Origin: Solirubrobacteraceae bacterium
GTDB taxonomy: Bacteria; Actinomycetota; Thermoleophilia; Solirubrobacterales; Solirubrobacteraceae
Length of the DNA stretch: 64,000 bases
NCBI GenBank assembly: GCA_030447505.1
Contig: JAUJOT010000001.1
Span: 414,295-478,294, forward strand
Direction of reading: 5' to 3'
Of the stretch, positions 17,903 through 28,582 are shown piece by piece. The stretch's first letter is position 1; the number at the start of each line of letters is the position of its first letter. The position numbers and the translations under genes were made by a program. The notes beneath the pieces are model-generated. The model was not told the origin of the DNA. It did no database searches and was given only the letters and a program-made list of their open reading frames with translations.

Positions 17903-18840
17903 CGCTGCGCTCGCGCTTCGAGGTCGCCGGGCGGACCGTGTTCATCACCGGCGCCGCACGCGGGATCGGCGCGGCGACGGCGCGACGGCTGCACGACCGC
18001 GGCGCCAACGTGTCGCTCGTCGGTCTCGAGCCCGAGAAGCTCGCGGCGCTCGCCGAGCAGCTCGGCCCGCGCGCGGCGTGGTTCGAGGCCGACGTCACCG
18101 ACTACGACGCGCTCGTGGCCGCCGTCGACGGGACGCTCGCGCGCTTCGGCGCGATCGACGCCGCGATCGCCAACGCCGGGCTGCAGTTCATGGGCCGCAT
18201 GGCGACGATGCCGCGCGAGCAGTTCGAGCGCACGATCGAGGTCAACCTGCTCGGCGTCTGGCGCACCGATCGCGCCGTGCTCGACGAGATCGTCCGCAGT
18301 CGCGGCTACCTGCTGAACGTCTCCTCGCTCGCCGCCGCAAGCCACACGCCGCTGATGGGCGCCTACGCGGCGTCCAAGGCCGGCGTCGAGGCGATGACGG
18401 ACGCGCTGCGCGTCGAGCTCGCGCCGAGCGGTGCGCGCGTCGGCTGCGCGTACTTCGGCTTCATCGACACCGACCTCGTCCGGGGCAGCTTCGCGCATCC
18501 GTCGACGCAGGCGCTGACGTCGTCGCTGCCGGCGTTCGTCTCGACGCCGGCGCCGCTGTCGCAGGCGATCGACGCGATCGAGCGCGGCGTGCAGCGCCGT
18601 TCGGCGCGCCTCTGGGCGCCGCGCTACGTCGGCGCGGCGCTGGCGCTGCGCGGCATCCTGCAGCCGTTGACGGAGTGGCGCATGAAGGCCGGCCGCGGCC
18701 TGCCGCAGGCGCTCGCGCTCGCGGACCCGCGCCCGGATGACCGCCAGCACGCGAAGCTCGGCGTCGCGGTCGCTGTGATCGGCGAGGCCGACGCCAGGGC
18801 CGCCGATGACGTGCAGGCCGCGGCGGGCCGGCCGGGCTGA
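17899..18840 (+). CDS. Short-chain dehydrogenase/reductase
   Basis: Classical SDR fold, 313 residues. The NAD(P) motif T-G-x3-G-x-G appears as ITGAARGIGAAT, with NAG in IANAGLQFMG, catalytic Ser in LLNVSSLAA and Y-x3-K in YAASKAG. The C-terminal 60 residues are an extension beyond the usual 250-residue core. The start GTG 17899 overlaps the monooxygenase stop, so the two form an operon; an alcohol/ketone conversion paired with the Baeyer-Villiger step is a reasonable inference. Confidence 0.88.
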   Translation: MTLRSRFEVAGRTVFITGAARGIGAATARRLHDRGANVSLVGLEPEKLAALAEQLGPRAAWFEADVTDYDALVAAVDGTLARFGAIDAAIANAGLQFMGRMATMPREQFERTIEVNLLGVWRTDRAVLDEIVRSRGYLLNVSSLAAASHTPLMGAYAASKAGVEAMTDALRVELAPSGARVGCAYFGFIDTDLVRGSFAHPSTQALTSSLPAFVSTPAPLSQAIDAIERGVQRRSARLWAPRYVGAALALRGILQPLTEWRMKAGRGLPQALALADPRPDDRQHAKLGVAVAVIGEADARAADDVQAAAGRPG

Positions 18841-18878
18841 TCGACGCGCCGATCGAAGACCCCTCTACCCTCGGTGAG

Positions 18879-19565
18879 ATGGCCCGCCGACCCGCGACCC
18901 CCGACGAGGAGCTCATCGACGCGCACGCGAGCGAGATCAGCGACGCCACGCGGGTGCAGCGGATGTCCGCCGAGCTCGCGATGGGCTTCCGCGAGCTCGA
19001 CGGCCTGCGGCGCGGCGTGTCCGTCTTCGGCTCTGCGCGAACAGCGCCGGGCTCGCCGGAGTACGAGCTCGCGCGCGAGCTGGGTCGCCGTCTTGCCGAT
19101 GCGGGCTTTGCGGTGATCACGGGCGGCGGGCCCGGCGCGATGCAGGCGGCGAACCGCGGTGCACGCGAGGCGGGAGGACACTCGATCGGCCTGAACATCG
19201 ACCTGCCCTTCGAGCACGCCGACGCCGCCGAGTGGGTCGACCAGTCGCTGGACTTCCACTACTTCTTCTGTCGCAAGGTGATGTTCGTGCGCTACGCCAA
19301 TGCGTTCGTCGTGCTGCCCGGCGGCTACGGGACGTTCGACGAGCTCTTCGAGGCGCTCTGCCTGATCCAGACCGAGAAGATCCGTTCGTTTCCGGTCATC
19401 CTCGTCGGCACGGCGTACTGGTCGGGCCTCGTCGACTGGCTGCGCGAGCGCGTCGCCGCAGACGGCAAGATCGGCGCCGACGACCTCGACCTCCTGCACG
19501 TCACCGACGACCTCGACGCGGTCGTGCAGCGGGTCCTGGTCGCGGCCGAGGAGCAGGGCGCCTGA
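18879..19565 (+). CDS. LOG-family protein (TIGR00730-type, phosphoribohydrolase-like)
   Basis: 228 residues with the LOG signature PGGYGTFDELFE and the nucleotide-binding GGGPGAMQAANRGAREAGG. Family members hydrolyse cytokinin or purine riboside 5'-monophosphates to base and ribose phosphate; the physiological role in this organism is unknown. A TACCCT box (18866-18871) lies 7 nt before the ATG, so the gene is probably leaderless with its own promoter. The roughly 50 N-terminal residues before the Rossmann core are helical. Confidence 0.85.
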   Translation: MARRPATPDEELIDAHASEISDATRVQRMSAELAMGFRELDGLRRGVSVFGSARTAPGSPEYELARELGRRLADAGFAVITGGGPGAMQAANRGAREAGGHSIGLNIDLPFEHADAAEWVDQSLDFHYFFCRKVMFVRYANAFVVLPGGYGTFDELFEALCLIQTEKIRSFPVILVGTAYWSGLVDWLRERVAADGKIGADDLDLLHVTDDLDAVVQRVLVAAEEQGA

Positions 19566-19630
19566 GCGCGGGCCGGCCCGCGACGGGCTCGGCATGAACC
19601 GCCGGGCGGGCCGCTAGCCTCCCCAGCCCC

Positions 19631-21238
19631 GTGGAGTACCCGGTCGAGACCTTCAGCGCAGACGAGCGCGCGCGCCTGGAGGCGCACGTGACGAACCTCG
19701 ACGCGCCCGTCTTCGCGCTCGTCAACCTCCCCGAGACGGTCAAGGGCGCGCTGTTCGCGCGCTACTCGCGCTACCAGGGCACGCTGCGGCGGATGTTCCT
19801 CGACGAGTTCGCGCCGTCGCTGCAATCCGATCGAACCCACCCCGCCTCGTACGACAACGAGGAGGGAGCGCGCGCCGCGGACCTCTACGAGCGGATCTTC
19901 GTCGGCTACGGCGACGACTCCGTCGCGCAGCTCGGCGGCGCCCACGTCGCCTGCGAATGGGTCTCCAACGTGCTGACGAAGGTGCTCCAGCGCCCGCGGC
20001 TGGGCGCCTACCTCGAGCAGTCCACGCGCTACATCGCCTACGACGCGCCGATCGAGGGCACGTCGCGGTACCGCTACTACCGCGACCCGCAGCTCGGCCC
20101 GCGCTACGAGAGCGCGATGGACGAGCTCTTCGGGATCTACTCGGCGGCGCTGCCGCGCGTGCAGGCGTGGGCCGCCGAGCAGTACCCCGCCGCCGAGGGC
20201 GAGCCGCGCAAGGCGCACGAGCGCGCGATCCGCGCCAAGGCGCTCGATCTGCTGCGCGGGCTGCTGCCGGCGGCCTCGCTGTCGCACATGGGGATCTTCG
20301 CGACGGGCCAGACCTACGAGCAGCTGATCCTGCACCTGCTCGCCCATCCGCTGCCCGAGGCGCGCCACTACGGGCGGATGATCCTGACGGCCGTCCAGGA
20401 CGTGATGCCGAGCTTCGTCTCGCGCGTCGAGCGGCCCGAGCGCGGCGGCGAGTGGGTCTCCTATCTCGAGCGCCGCGAGCAGGCCGCCGAGCGCTGGGCG
20501 GCCCGCCTCGGCCTCGACCGCGCGGCGGGCGACGACGGCGCCGGCGGCCCGTCCGTGCGCCTCACGCATCACGACGGCGACGAGGACCTGCTGCTGTCGG
20601 CGCTGCTCTTCGAGGCCGCGACGACCGACGAGCGCACGACACGAGCGGCGCTCGCGGAGCTCTGCGACGACGAGCGCGGCGCGCTGCTGGCAGACCTCGT
20701 CGGCGAGCGCGCCAACCGCCGCCACCGCCCCGGCCGCGGGCTGGAGTCGCTGCGCTACCGCTTCGAGATCGTCAGCGACTACGGCGCCTTCCGCGATCTG
20801 CAGCGCCACCGCATGCTCACCTGCCAGTGGCAGGTGCTGACGCCCGACCTCGGCGCCGGCGTGCCGCACGAGGTCGACGACGCGGGCGCGGGCGACGACT
20901 ACCGCCGCGCGCTGGACATCTCACACGCGGCGTACGACGCGCTGCTGGACGCCGGCCACGACCGTCGCGCGGCGATGTACGCGCTCTGTCTCGGCTACCG
21001 GCTGCGGTACGTGCTCGATCTCAACGCGCGCGAGGCGATGCAGCTCATCGAGCTGCGCTCGGGGCGCGAGGGCCATCCCGCCTACCGCGCCGTCGCGCAT
21101 GCGATGCACGAGCGGATCGCCGCCGTGCACCCGGCCGTCGCGGCCGCGATGACGCACCTCGACCGCGACACCGAACCGCGCCTGGAGCGGATCGTCTCGG
21201 AGCTGCGGACCCAGGCCAAGCTCGACGCCCGCTGCTAG
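19631..21238 (+). CDS. Tandem-domain ThyX-like (flavin-dependent thymidylate synthase-like) protein
   Basis: 535 residues with two ThyX-like halves. The normal ThyX motif is RHR-x2-S-x-N-E-x-S-x-RY. In the N-terminal half it reads RPRLGAYLEQSTRY (residues 121-134), keeping E-x-S-x-RY but changing the His. In the C-terminal half it reads RHRMLTCQWQ (RHR at 392-394), keeping RHR but losing the rest. Ordinary ThyX is about 220-250 residues and acts as a homotetramer. Whether this fused, complementary version makes dTMP is uncertain. GTG start 19631, with a TAGCCT box 10 nt upstream. Confidence 0.75.
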   Translation: MEYPVETFSADERARLEAHVTNLDAPVFALVNLPETVKGALFARYSRYQGTLRRMFLDEFAPSLQSDRTHPASYDNEEGARAADLYERIFVGYGDDSVAQLGGAHVACEWVSNVLTKVLQRPRLGAYLEQSTRYIAYDAPIEGTSRYRYYRDPQLGPRYESAMDELFGIYSAALPRVQAWAAEQYPAAEGEPRKAHERAIRAKALDLLRGLLPAASLSHMGIFATGQTYEQLILHLLAHPLPEARHYGRMILTAVQDVMPSFVSRVERPERGGEWVSYLERREQAAERWAARLGLDRAAGDDGAGGPSVRLTHHDGDEDLLLSALLFEAATTDERTTRAALAELCDDERGALLADLVGERANRRHRPGRGLESLRYRFEIVSDYGAFRDLQRHRMLTCQWQVLTPDLGAGVPHEVDDAGAGDDYRRALDISHAAYDALLDAGHDRRAAMYALCLGYRLRYVLDLNAREAMQLIELRSGREGHPAYRAVAHAMHERIAAVHPAVAAAMTHLDRDTEPRLERIVSELRTQAKLDARC

Positions 21239-21300
21239 ATTTAGGCGCACGGCTGGGAGCCGATCAGCCGATCGATCGTCCTCTGAACGGAAAGGGGCCA

Positions 21301-21651
21301 ATGCCGGAGGATGACGGCGAGCGCGCGACGCGCGCAAGCAAGCTCGGGAGTCTCGCCGTGCGCAGCACGCGCGAGGGGGACGCGCACGTCATCGAACTGA
21401 TCGGCGAGCTCGACCTCGACGGTGCTCCGCGCGTCGAGGAGGAGCTGCGCCGCGTCGAGGCCAGCGACGTGCAGGCGATCGTGGTCGACCTCGGCGAGCT
21501 CGAGTTCATCGACTCGACCGGCCTGCGGCTGCTCGTGATGGCCGCCGAGCGCTGCCGGGAGGGCCGCTTCTCGCTGCTGCGCGGGCCCAAGCAGGTCCAT
21601 CGCGTCTTCGAGATCACCGATCTCGCCGACCGGCTGCCGTTCGCCGACTGA
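21301..21651 (+). CDS. STAS-domain anti-sigma factor antagonist
   Basis: 116 residues. The SpoIIAA-like STAS domain shows the beta strand HVIELIGELDLDGAP and the phosphorylation loop LEFIDSTGLRLLV, with the Ser of IDSTG as the site phosphorylated by an anti-sigma kinase. It probably binds an anti-sigma factor to free a sigma factor; no partner gene is adjacent. Start ATG 21301 has AAAGGGG a few nt upstream, and a TAGATT box lies at 21236-21241, giving a leader of about 55 nt. Confidence 0.88.
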   Translation: MPEDDGERATRASKLGSLAVRSTREGDAHVIELIGELDLDGAPRVEEELRRVEASDVQAIVVDLGELEFIDSTGLRLLVMAAERCREGRFSLLRGPKQVHRVFEITDLADRLPFAD

Positions 21652-21668
21652 GTGACGTCGAGCGCAGG

Positions 21669-21684
21669 TCGCCGCGTGCGGCGA
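21669..21684. terminator. Hairpin between convergent genes
   Basis: Perfect inverted repeat TCGCCGC-GT-GCGGCGA in the 53-bp gap between the STAS gene and the converging acetyl-CoA synthetase gene. There is no T-run on either side, so it may be a Rho-independent-like or pausing hairpin serving both strands. Confidence 0.4.
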
Positions 21685-21704
21685 GCCTGAGGGCGGCGAA
21701 ACCC

Positions 21705-23668
<1,964 letters not shown>

Positions 23669-23672
<4 letters not shown>

Positions 23673-25213
23673 TGAGACCTGCTCCTCTCTCGCAGCTCGA
23701 TGCGGCGGATCTTGCCGGTCAGGGTCTTCGGCAGCTCGTCGACGAACTCGACCAGGCGCGGATATGCGTAGGCCGAGTGGCGCTCGCGCACGAACGCGGA
23801 GATCTCCCTGCCGAGCGCATCGCTGCCCTGATACCCGGACGCGAGGATCACGAATGCCTTGACGATGTTGCCGCGCCGCTCGTCGGGCCAGGCGACGGCC
23901 GCGGCCTCGGCGACGGCGGGGTGCTCGAGGCACGCCGACTCGACCTCGAAGGGGCCGATCCGGTAGCCCGCGGAGATGATCACGTCGTCGGCGCGGCCCT
24001 CGTACCAGTAATACCCGTCCTCATCGATCGAGGCCGCGTCCTTGGTGTGGAACCACTCGCCGCCGAAGGTCTGCCGGCCGGCCTCCTCGTTCTGCCAATA
24101 GCCGAGCGGATAATGCGGGTTGGAGCGCGCGCGCAGGCAGATCTCGCCGCGCTCGCCGCGCGCGACGGGCTTTTCTTCCTCGTCGAGGATCCGCACGTCC
24201 CAGCCCGGCATCGGGCGCCCCATCGAGCCTTCGCGGACCTCCATGAAGGGGTAGTTGGCGACGAGCGGATAGGACTCGCTGAGGCCGTAGTAGTCGAGCA
24301 CGGTCACCCCGTACTGCTCGCGAAACCAGCGGATCGCCTCCGGGTTGAGCGGCTCGCCCGCGGAGCAGACGATGCGGAACTCCTGCGGATAGCGGGTGCC
24401 GGCGTCGCCGATCCCCATCATCGAGCGGATCGCCGTCGGCGTCGCGAAGACGTTCGTCGGCCTGTGACGGGAGAGGAACGCGAGCTGCCCGTGCGGATCG
24501 AAGCCGCCCTTGCGCTGCAGCACGACCTGGACCGCGCCGAAGCGCCACGGTCCGAGCAGCGGGCAGATGCCGGCCGCCCAGGCCCACTCGCCCATGCCGT
24601 GGAAGCGCTCGCCGTCGCGGACGTCGTGACAGTAGACGAACTCCTCGTGGCCGAGGATGTAGCGATGGGCGTGCAGGATGCCCTTCGCGAGGCCGGTCGT
24701 GCCCGACGTGTAGTAGAGCTGGGCCGCGTCGTCGCAGGAGCTGTCGACGATCTCGTGCTCGGTCGACCCGCTGTCGAGGTCGCCGGGCTCGAGCTCGAGG
24801 ATCTGCGTCAGGCCCTCGACGCGCGCGCGGTTGGCGGCGTTCGTGACGACGACCTTCGCCTGCGAGTCGTTGCACCGGTGGCGGATCCCCTCGTCGCCGT
24901 AGAGGATCGACATCGACAGCAGGATCGCCCCGATCTTCCACGTCCCGAGAAACGCGGCCGCCGTCTCCGGCGTCGGCGGCAGCAGCATCGCGACGCGGTC
25001 GCCCCGCTGCACGCCCTGCTCGAGCAGCCGCAGGGCGAAGCGGTCCGACATGTCCTGCAACTCGCCCCAGTGCACCTCCCGCACGTTGCCCTCGGGGTCC
25101 TCGTGGATCATCGCCAGCTTGTCGCGCGGATGCTTGTCGCAGACGTCGGCGGCGATGTTGTAGCGCTCGGGCACCTGCCACGAGTGCGCGGCGCAGGCTT
25201 CCTCGTAGGTCAT
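23669..25213 (-). CDS. Acyl-CoA synthetase (AMP-forming, medium-chain-like)
   Basis: 514-residue ANL-family adenylating enzyme. AMP-binding motif LYYTSGTTGLAKGILH, the A5 region YGLSESYPL, the hinge-containing GRADDVIISAGYRIGPFEVE and the C-terminal Lys region PKTLTGKIRR are all present. The overall pattern resembles AcsM/medium-chain acyl-CoA synthetases rather than Acs; the substrate cannot be fixed. TACGGT at 25223-25228 lies 9 nt before the ATG, giving a leaderless promoter for the two-gene operon with acs. Confidence 0.9.
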
Positions 25214-25289
25214 CGTCTGCGCACCGTATCGCCCCGCGCGCGCCGCCGTGCCCGGCCCCGGCTCCCGGCTCCCGGCCGCTGTCGGCTTG

Positions 25290-26240
25290 TCAGCGCCGCT
25301 TTCGCTTCTTCTTCTTCGAGGACGAGTGCGCCTTCGCGCGCGGCGGCTCGGGCGCCGGCGTCTCGGGCGGCTCGGCGGGCCCGCGGCGCGGGCGGCGCGC
25401 CTTCTGCTCGAGGCCGCCGGCGTTGCGCTCGGCCTGCGCGGCGGCGCGCTGCTCGCGGATCTCCTGCTGGCTCGGCCACGGCTGCGCCTCGCCGGTGACC
25501 CAGGCCGGCGGCATGGCGCCGGGCCAGCGGTGCAGGAAGAGCGCGCCCAGCGCAGCCAGCCAGAAGATCTTCACGAACGGCACCTGGCCCTCGAGCTGCG
25601 GGATGACGAACAGGACGCCGACGATGATCCCCAGCACGCCCATGAAGCGCGTCAGCAGCCCGACGCGCATCGCGTTGAGCGAGCCGGTCACGATCGCGAC
25701 GGTGAGCGCGAGCCTGCCGATGATGCTGAGGTAGCCGCCGACGTCGCGGACCGGCGAGGAGAACACCTCGCGTGCGGCCTGCTCGCTCTGGTCGGCGCCG
25801 TCTGCGAAGGCCTGCACGTCGAGCGCCAGCGACACGGTCGTGACGAGTGCGGCGACGACGAGCAGGACCGAGCCCGAGACGGCGCTGATCAGCGGGAGCC
25901 TGCCCGTCTGCGGCTTGCGGGCGAACGTCGAGCGATACAGGAAGGTCAGGGTGACGCCGAGAGCCGCTGCCGCGAGCGCCGGAAGGAGCTGGAAGGCGGC
26001 GAACGCGGGGATGTGGTCGTCGAAGTACAGAAGCGCGCGCGCGACCGGGCCCGGGCCCGCGCCCTGCCCGAGCGTCGCGCGCAGCGTGTCGAGCACGTGC
26101 ACGACCGGAAAGTTCCTGACCGCGGCGAGGACGACCAGCGCGCTGACGAGCGTGAGCAGGGCCGCCACGAAGGCGCTCGCCGCGGCCTTCGGGCGACGCT
26201 CCCGTTCCTCGGCGAGCGTCTCATCCGGGGTGGCGGCCAC
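25290..26240 (-). CDS. Membrane protein with Lys-rich C-terminal tail
   Basis: 316 residues from GTG 26240. About six hydrophobic helices (FVAALLTLVSALVVLAAV near residue 20, LLPALAAAALGVTLTFLY, SGSVLLVVAALVTTVSLAL, FMGVLGIIVGVLFVIPQL) are followed by a charged cytoplasmic tail ending SSSKKKKRKRR. A family could not be named. The start is supported by a TACACT box (minus strand, 26252-26247) 6 nt upstream, which shares two bases with the -10 of the divergent CBS gene. Confidence 0.75.
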   Translation of the reverse strand: MAATPDETLAEERERRPKAAASAFVAALLTLVSALVVLAAVRNFPVVHVLDTLRATLGQGAGPGPVARALLYFDDHIPAFAAFQLLPALAAAALGVTLTFLYRSTFARKPQTGRLPLISAVSGSVLLVVAALVTTVSLALDVQAFADGADQSEQAAREVFSSPVRDVGGYLSIIGRLALTVAIVTGSLNAMRVGLLTRFMGVLGIIVGVLFVIPQLEGQVPFVKIFWLAALGALFLHRWPGAMPPAWVTGEAQPWPSQQEIREQRAAAQAERNAGGLEQKARRPRRGPAEPPETPAPEPPRAKAHSSSKKKKRKRR

Positions 26241-26246
26241 GGCGCA

Positions 26247-26256
26247 AGTGTATGTT
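26247..26256. promoter_or_regulatory. Bidirectional promoter: overlapping -10 boxes sharing TA
   Basis: The 10-mer AGTGTATGTT contains TACACT read leftward (26252-26247) and TATGTT read rightward (26251-26256), overlapping by the central TA. Each box is exactly 6 nt from a GTG start (26240 on the minus strand, 26263 on the plus strand) in a gap of only 22 bp. Two polymerases could hardly open it at once, so the two genes are probably expressed alternately. Confidence 0.55.
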
Positions 26257-26262
26257 GCGCTG

Positions 26263-26715
26263 GTGCAGATCCGAGACGTCATGACCGAGGGCGTCGTCAG
26301 CGCCTCGCCGTCGGCTTCGGTGCGCCAGGTCGCAGAGCTGATGCGCGAGCGCAACGTCGGATCGGTCGTGCTCGTCGACGAGGAGGACGGCACGCTCGCC
26401 GGCTTCGTGACCGATCGCGACCTCGCGATCGGCGCCCTCACCGACGGCCGCGACCCGGGCGACCCCGTCGCGGCGCACGCCTCGTCGCCGGTCGTCACCG
26501 GCGAGCCGGGGATGAACGTCGAGGAGGCCGCCGAGCTGATGGTCCGCCATGGCATCCGGCGCCTGCCGATCCTCGACGGCGGCCGCCTGACCGGGATCGT
26601 CACGCTCGACGACCTCGCCGTGCGCACCGGCGACCTCGAGCTCGCCGCGCACATGACCGCGCAGATCACGCGGGCGGCGCTGCCCGGGTTCTACTTCCAC
26701 GACAGGGGTGGATGA
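26263..26715 (+). CDS. Two-CBS-domain protein
   Basis: 150 residues made almost entirely of a CBS pair: first repeat VQIRDVMTEGVVSASPSASV...GFVTDRDL, second repeat VTGEPGMNVEEAAELMVRHGIRRLPILDGGRLTGIVTLDDL. Such modules bind adenosine ligands (AMP, ATP, SAM) and usually regulate a partner. GTG 26263 is chosen for its spacing to the TATGTT box; ATG 26281 is an alternative. The stop overlaps the next gene's ATG (ATGA 26712-26715). Confidence 0.85.
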   Translation: MQIRDVMTEGVVSASPSASVRQVAELMRERNVGSVVLVDEEDGTLAGFVTDRDLAIGALTDGRDPGDPVAAHASSPVVTGEPGMNVEEAAELMVRHGIRRLPILDGGRLTGIVTLDDLAVRTGDLELAAHMTAQITRAALPGFYFHDRGG

Positions 26716-27797
26716 CGGGGCGCGGGCTCGGGCGCGGGCTCGGGCGCACCGCCCGCGTGCGGTGGCCGATGGAGCGTGAGCAGCACGCGCCAGCACGCGC
26801 GATAGCACCCGCTGCTCACCGCGCAGACGCACCCCACGCACGCGCTGCTGCTGCCGGCGCAGCAGCGTCCAGCGCCTGCCCCGCGTGCGGCGCGGCGGCG
26901 CTCGCCGCGTGGCGCACCGTTCCCGGCTCAGACCCCGCGCTGCCGGGCGAGTACGAGCTCGCGCGCTGCGCGGTCTGCGCAAGTGCGGTGACGCTCGCGC
27001 CCGCACCCGCCGAGGCGCATGAGGAGGGCGCCTACGGCGGCGGCGCCCCGCGCGGCTCGGCGCTCGCGGCACCGCTGCTGCGCGCGTTCGACCGCCGCCG
27101 CCTGTCGTTCCTCGCGCGCGCGGGCGCGCGCCCACCCGGACGGCTGCTCGACGTCGGCGCCGGACGCGGGCGCTTCGTCGCGCAGGCGCGGGCGGCAGGT
27201 TGGGAGGCGGACGGCATCGAGCCGTCGCTGCGCGGCGTCGAGGGCGCGCGCGAACTGGGAATCGAGCTGCAGCAGGCGAGCGTTGACAGCGCCGACGTCG
27301 CGCCGGGCTCGCTCGACGCGGCCGCGCTGTGGCACGTGCTCGAGCACCTCGACGACCCCGGCACGGCGCTCGAGCGGGTCGCGGGCTGGCTGCGCCCCGG
27401 CGGACTGCTCGTGATCGGCGTGCCGAACCTTGCCAGCCTGCAGGCGCGCGCCGGCGGCGTGCGCTGGTTTCACCTCGATGTCCCGCGCCACCGCACGCAC
27501 TTCACGCTCGACGGGCTGCACGCGCTGCTGCGCCGTCACGGGTTGCAGCCGGTCGCGACCCACCACCTGCTCGCCGAGCACAACCCCTTCGGCCTCTGGC
27601 AGTCGGTCGTCAGCCGCGCGACGCGCACGCCGTCGTGGCTGTACCACGCGCTGAAGCGAAACGCCCCGCTGCGCAGCCGCGATGCGCTCGTCACGGCGGC
27701 GGCACTGGCGCTCGTGCCGCTCGCGCTCGCGGCCGAGGCGGCGTTCGCGCTTGCCCGCAGGGGCGGAACGGTGGCCGTCGTGGCGCGGCGGATGTAG
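26712..27797 (+). CDS. Class I SAM-dependent methyltransferase with zinc ribbon
   Basis: 361 residues. After an Ala-rich N-terminus there is a C-x2-C...C-x2-C zinc ribbon (CPACG, then CAVC), then the methyltransferase core with motif I LLDVGAGRGRFVAQA, the acidic post-motif HVLEHLDDPGTAL and PGGLLVIGVPN. A C-terminal hydrophobic helix (AALALVPLALAAEAAFAL) may anchor it to the membrane. This layout is common in methyltransferases acting on sugars or lipids, which would suit the nearby polysaccharide genes (inference). ATG 26712 overlaps the CBS gene stop; ATG 26769 is a possible later start. Confidence 0.82.
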   Translation: MTGRGLGRGLGRTARVRWPMEREQHAPARAIAPAAHRADAPHARAAAAGAAASSACPACGAAALAAWRTVPGSDPALPGEYELARCAVCASAVTLAPAPAEAHEEGAYGGGAPRGSALAAPLLRAFDRRRLSFLARAGARPPGRLLDVGAGRGRFVAQARAAGWEADGIEPSLRGVEGARELGIELQQASVDSADVAPGSLDAAALWHVLEHLDDPGTALERVAGWLRPGGLLVIGVPNLASLQARAGGVRWFHLDVPRHRTHFTLDGLHALLRRHGLQPVATHHLLAEHNPFGLWQSVVSRATRTPSWLYHALKRNAPLRSRDALVTAAALALVPLALAAEAAFALARRGGTVAVVARRM

Positions 27798-27815
27798 CGG
27801 CAGAAGTCGCGCCGC

Positions 27816-28553
27816 CTAGTGCAACAACGCCAGCGCAGCGGCGGCGACAGCGCCGTCGCTCGCGCGGCGCGCCCCGCGCACGAGGCCGGCCACGGCGTCG
27901 GCGGCCGCGAGGATGTGCGGCGGCGCCTGCGGGCGCGTCACGACGGCGACCGGCACGGCGATCGAGCGCAGCTCGCGGCGCGACGGCGACCAGCTCGACT
28001 GACCGGCATAGTCGGCGAAGAACCCGGCCTGGCTCGCCGCCGCGCGCGTCGCCCGCTCCCGGTCCACGGCGTCGCCGAGCCAGGCCGTGACGGCCGCGAC
28101 GGGACCGCCCTCGCGCAGCGCCTCCTCGAGCAGCTCGCGCTCGGCGGCGAGCGCCTTCGTCGCCTCGGCGACGAACGCGTGCAGCGGTGCGTCGACGAGC
28201 ACCGCCGCGCGCGCGAGCTCCGGCCGGCGCACGAGCAGCTCGAGGACGACGAGCGCGCCGAAGCCGTCGCCGACGAGCAGCGCCGGCGTGGCGTCGAGCG
28301 CCTCGAGCAGCGCGCCGGCGTCCTGCGCCTGCTCCTGCACCGTCGTCGCGGCGTAGGGCTCGGGCGCGCCGCTGGCGCCGTAGCCGCGGCGGTCGTAGGC
28401 GATCGCGCGCAGTCCGGCGCTCGCAAGCTCGTCGAGCTCGGGATCCCAGGCGCGGGCGTCGGAGCCCATCGCGTGCACGACGAGCAGCGGCGGCCCTTTC
28501 CCGCGCTCCACGTAGTGCAGCGCGACCCCGGCGCCCTCGCCGTGCGGCGGCAT
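27816..28553 (-). CDS. Alpha/beta-hydrolase-fold protein lacking the nucleophile
   Basis: 245 residues with a clear alpha/beta-hydrolase fold: oxyanion strand PLLVVHAMGS, DRRGYGASG after strand beta-4, and the nucleophile-elbow strand ALLVGDGFGALVVLELL. At the elbow, where the family has G-x-S-x-G, the sequence is GDGFG (residues 95-99), so the Ser position is Gly 97. The usual C-terminal catalytic His is also not evident. It may be a non-catalytic family member or use another mechanism. Start ATG 28553, with TAGCCT 7 nt upstream, divergent from the next gene. Confidence 0.72.
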   Translation of the reverse strand: MPPHGEGAGVALHYVERGKGPPLLVVHAMGSDARAWDPELDELASAGLRAIAYDRRGYGASGAPEPYAATTVQEQAQDAGALLEALDATPALLVGDGFGALVVLELLVRRPELARAAVLVDAPLHAFVAEATKALAAERELLEEALREGGPVAAVTAWLGDAVDRERATRAAASQAGFFADYAGQSSWSPSRRELRSIAVPVAVVTRPQAPPHILAAADAVAGLVRGARRASDGAVAAAALALLH

Positions 28554-28560
28554 GCGCGCG

Positions 28561-28573
28561 AGGCTAGTAGCTT
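28561..28573. promoter_or_regulatory. Back-to-back -10 boxes in a 29-bp divergent gap
   Basis: AGGCTA (28561-28566, TAGCCT on the minus strand) and TAGCTT (28568-28573) face opposite ways one base apart. They lie 7 nt and 9 nt from the ATGs of the divergent hydrolase-like and methyltransferase genes, so each -35 must lie within the other coding sequence. Confidence 0.5.
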
Positions 28574-28582
28574 CGCCGCCTG

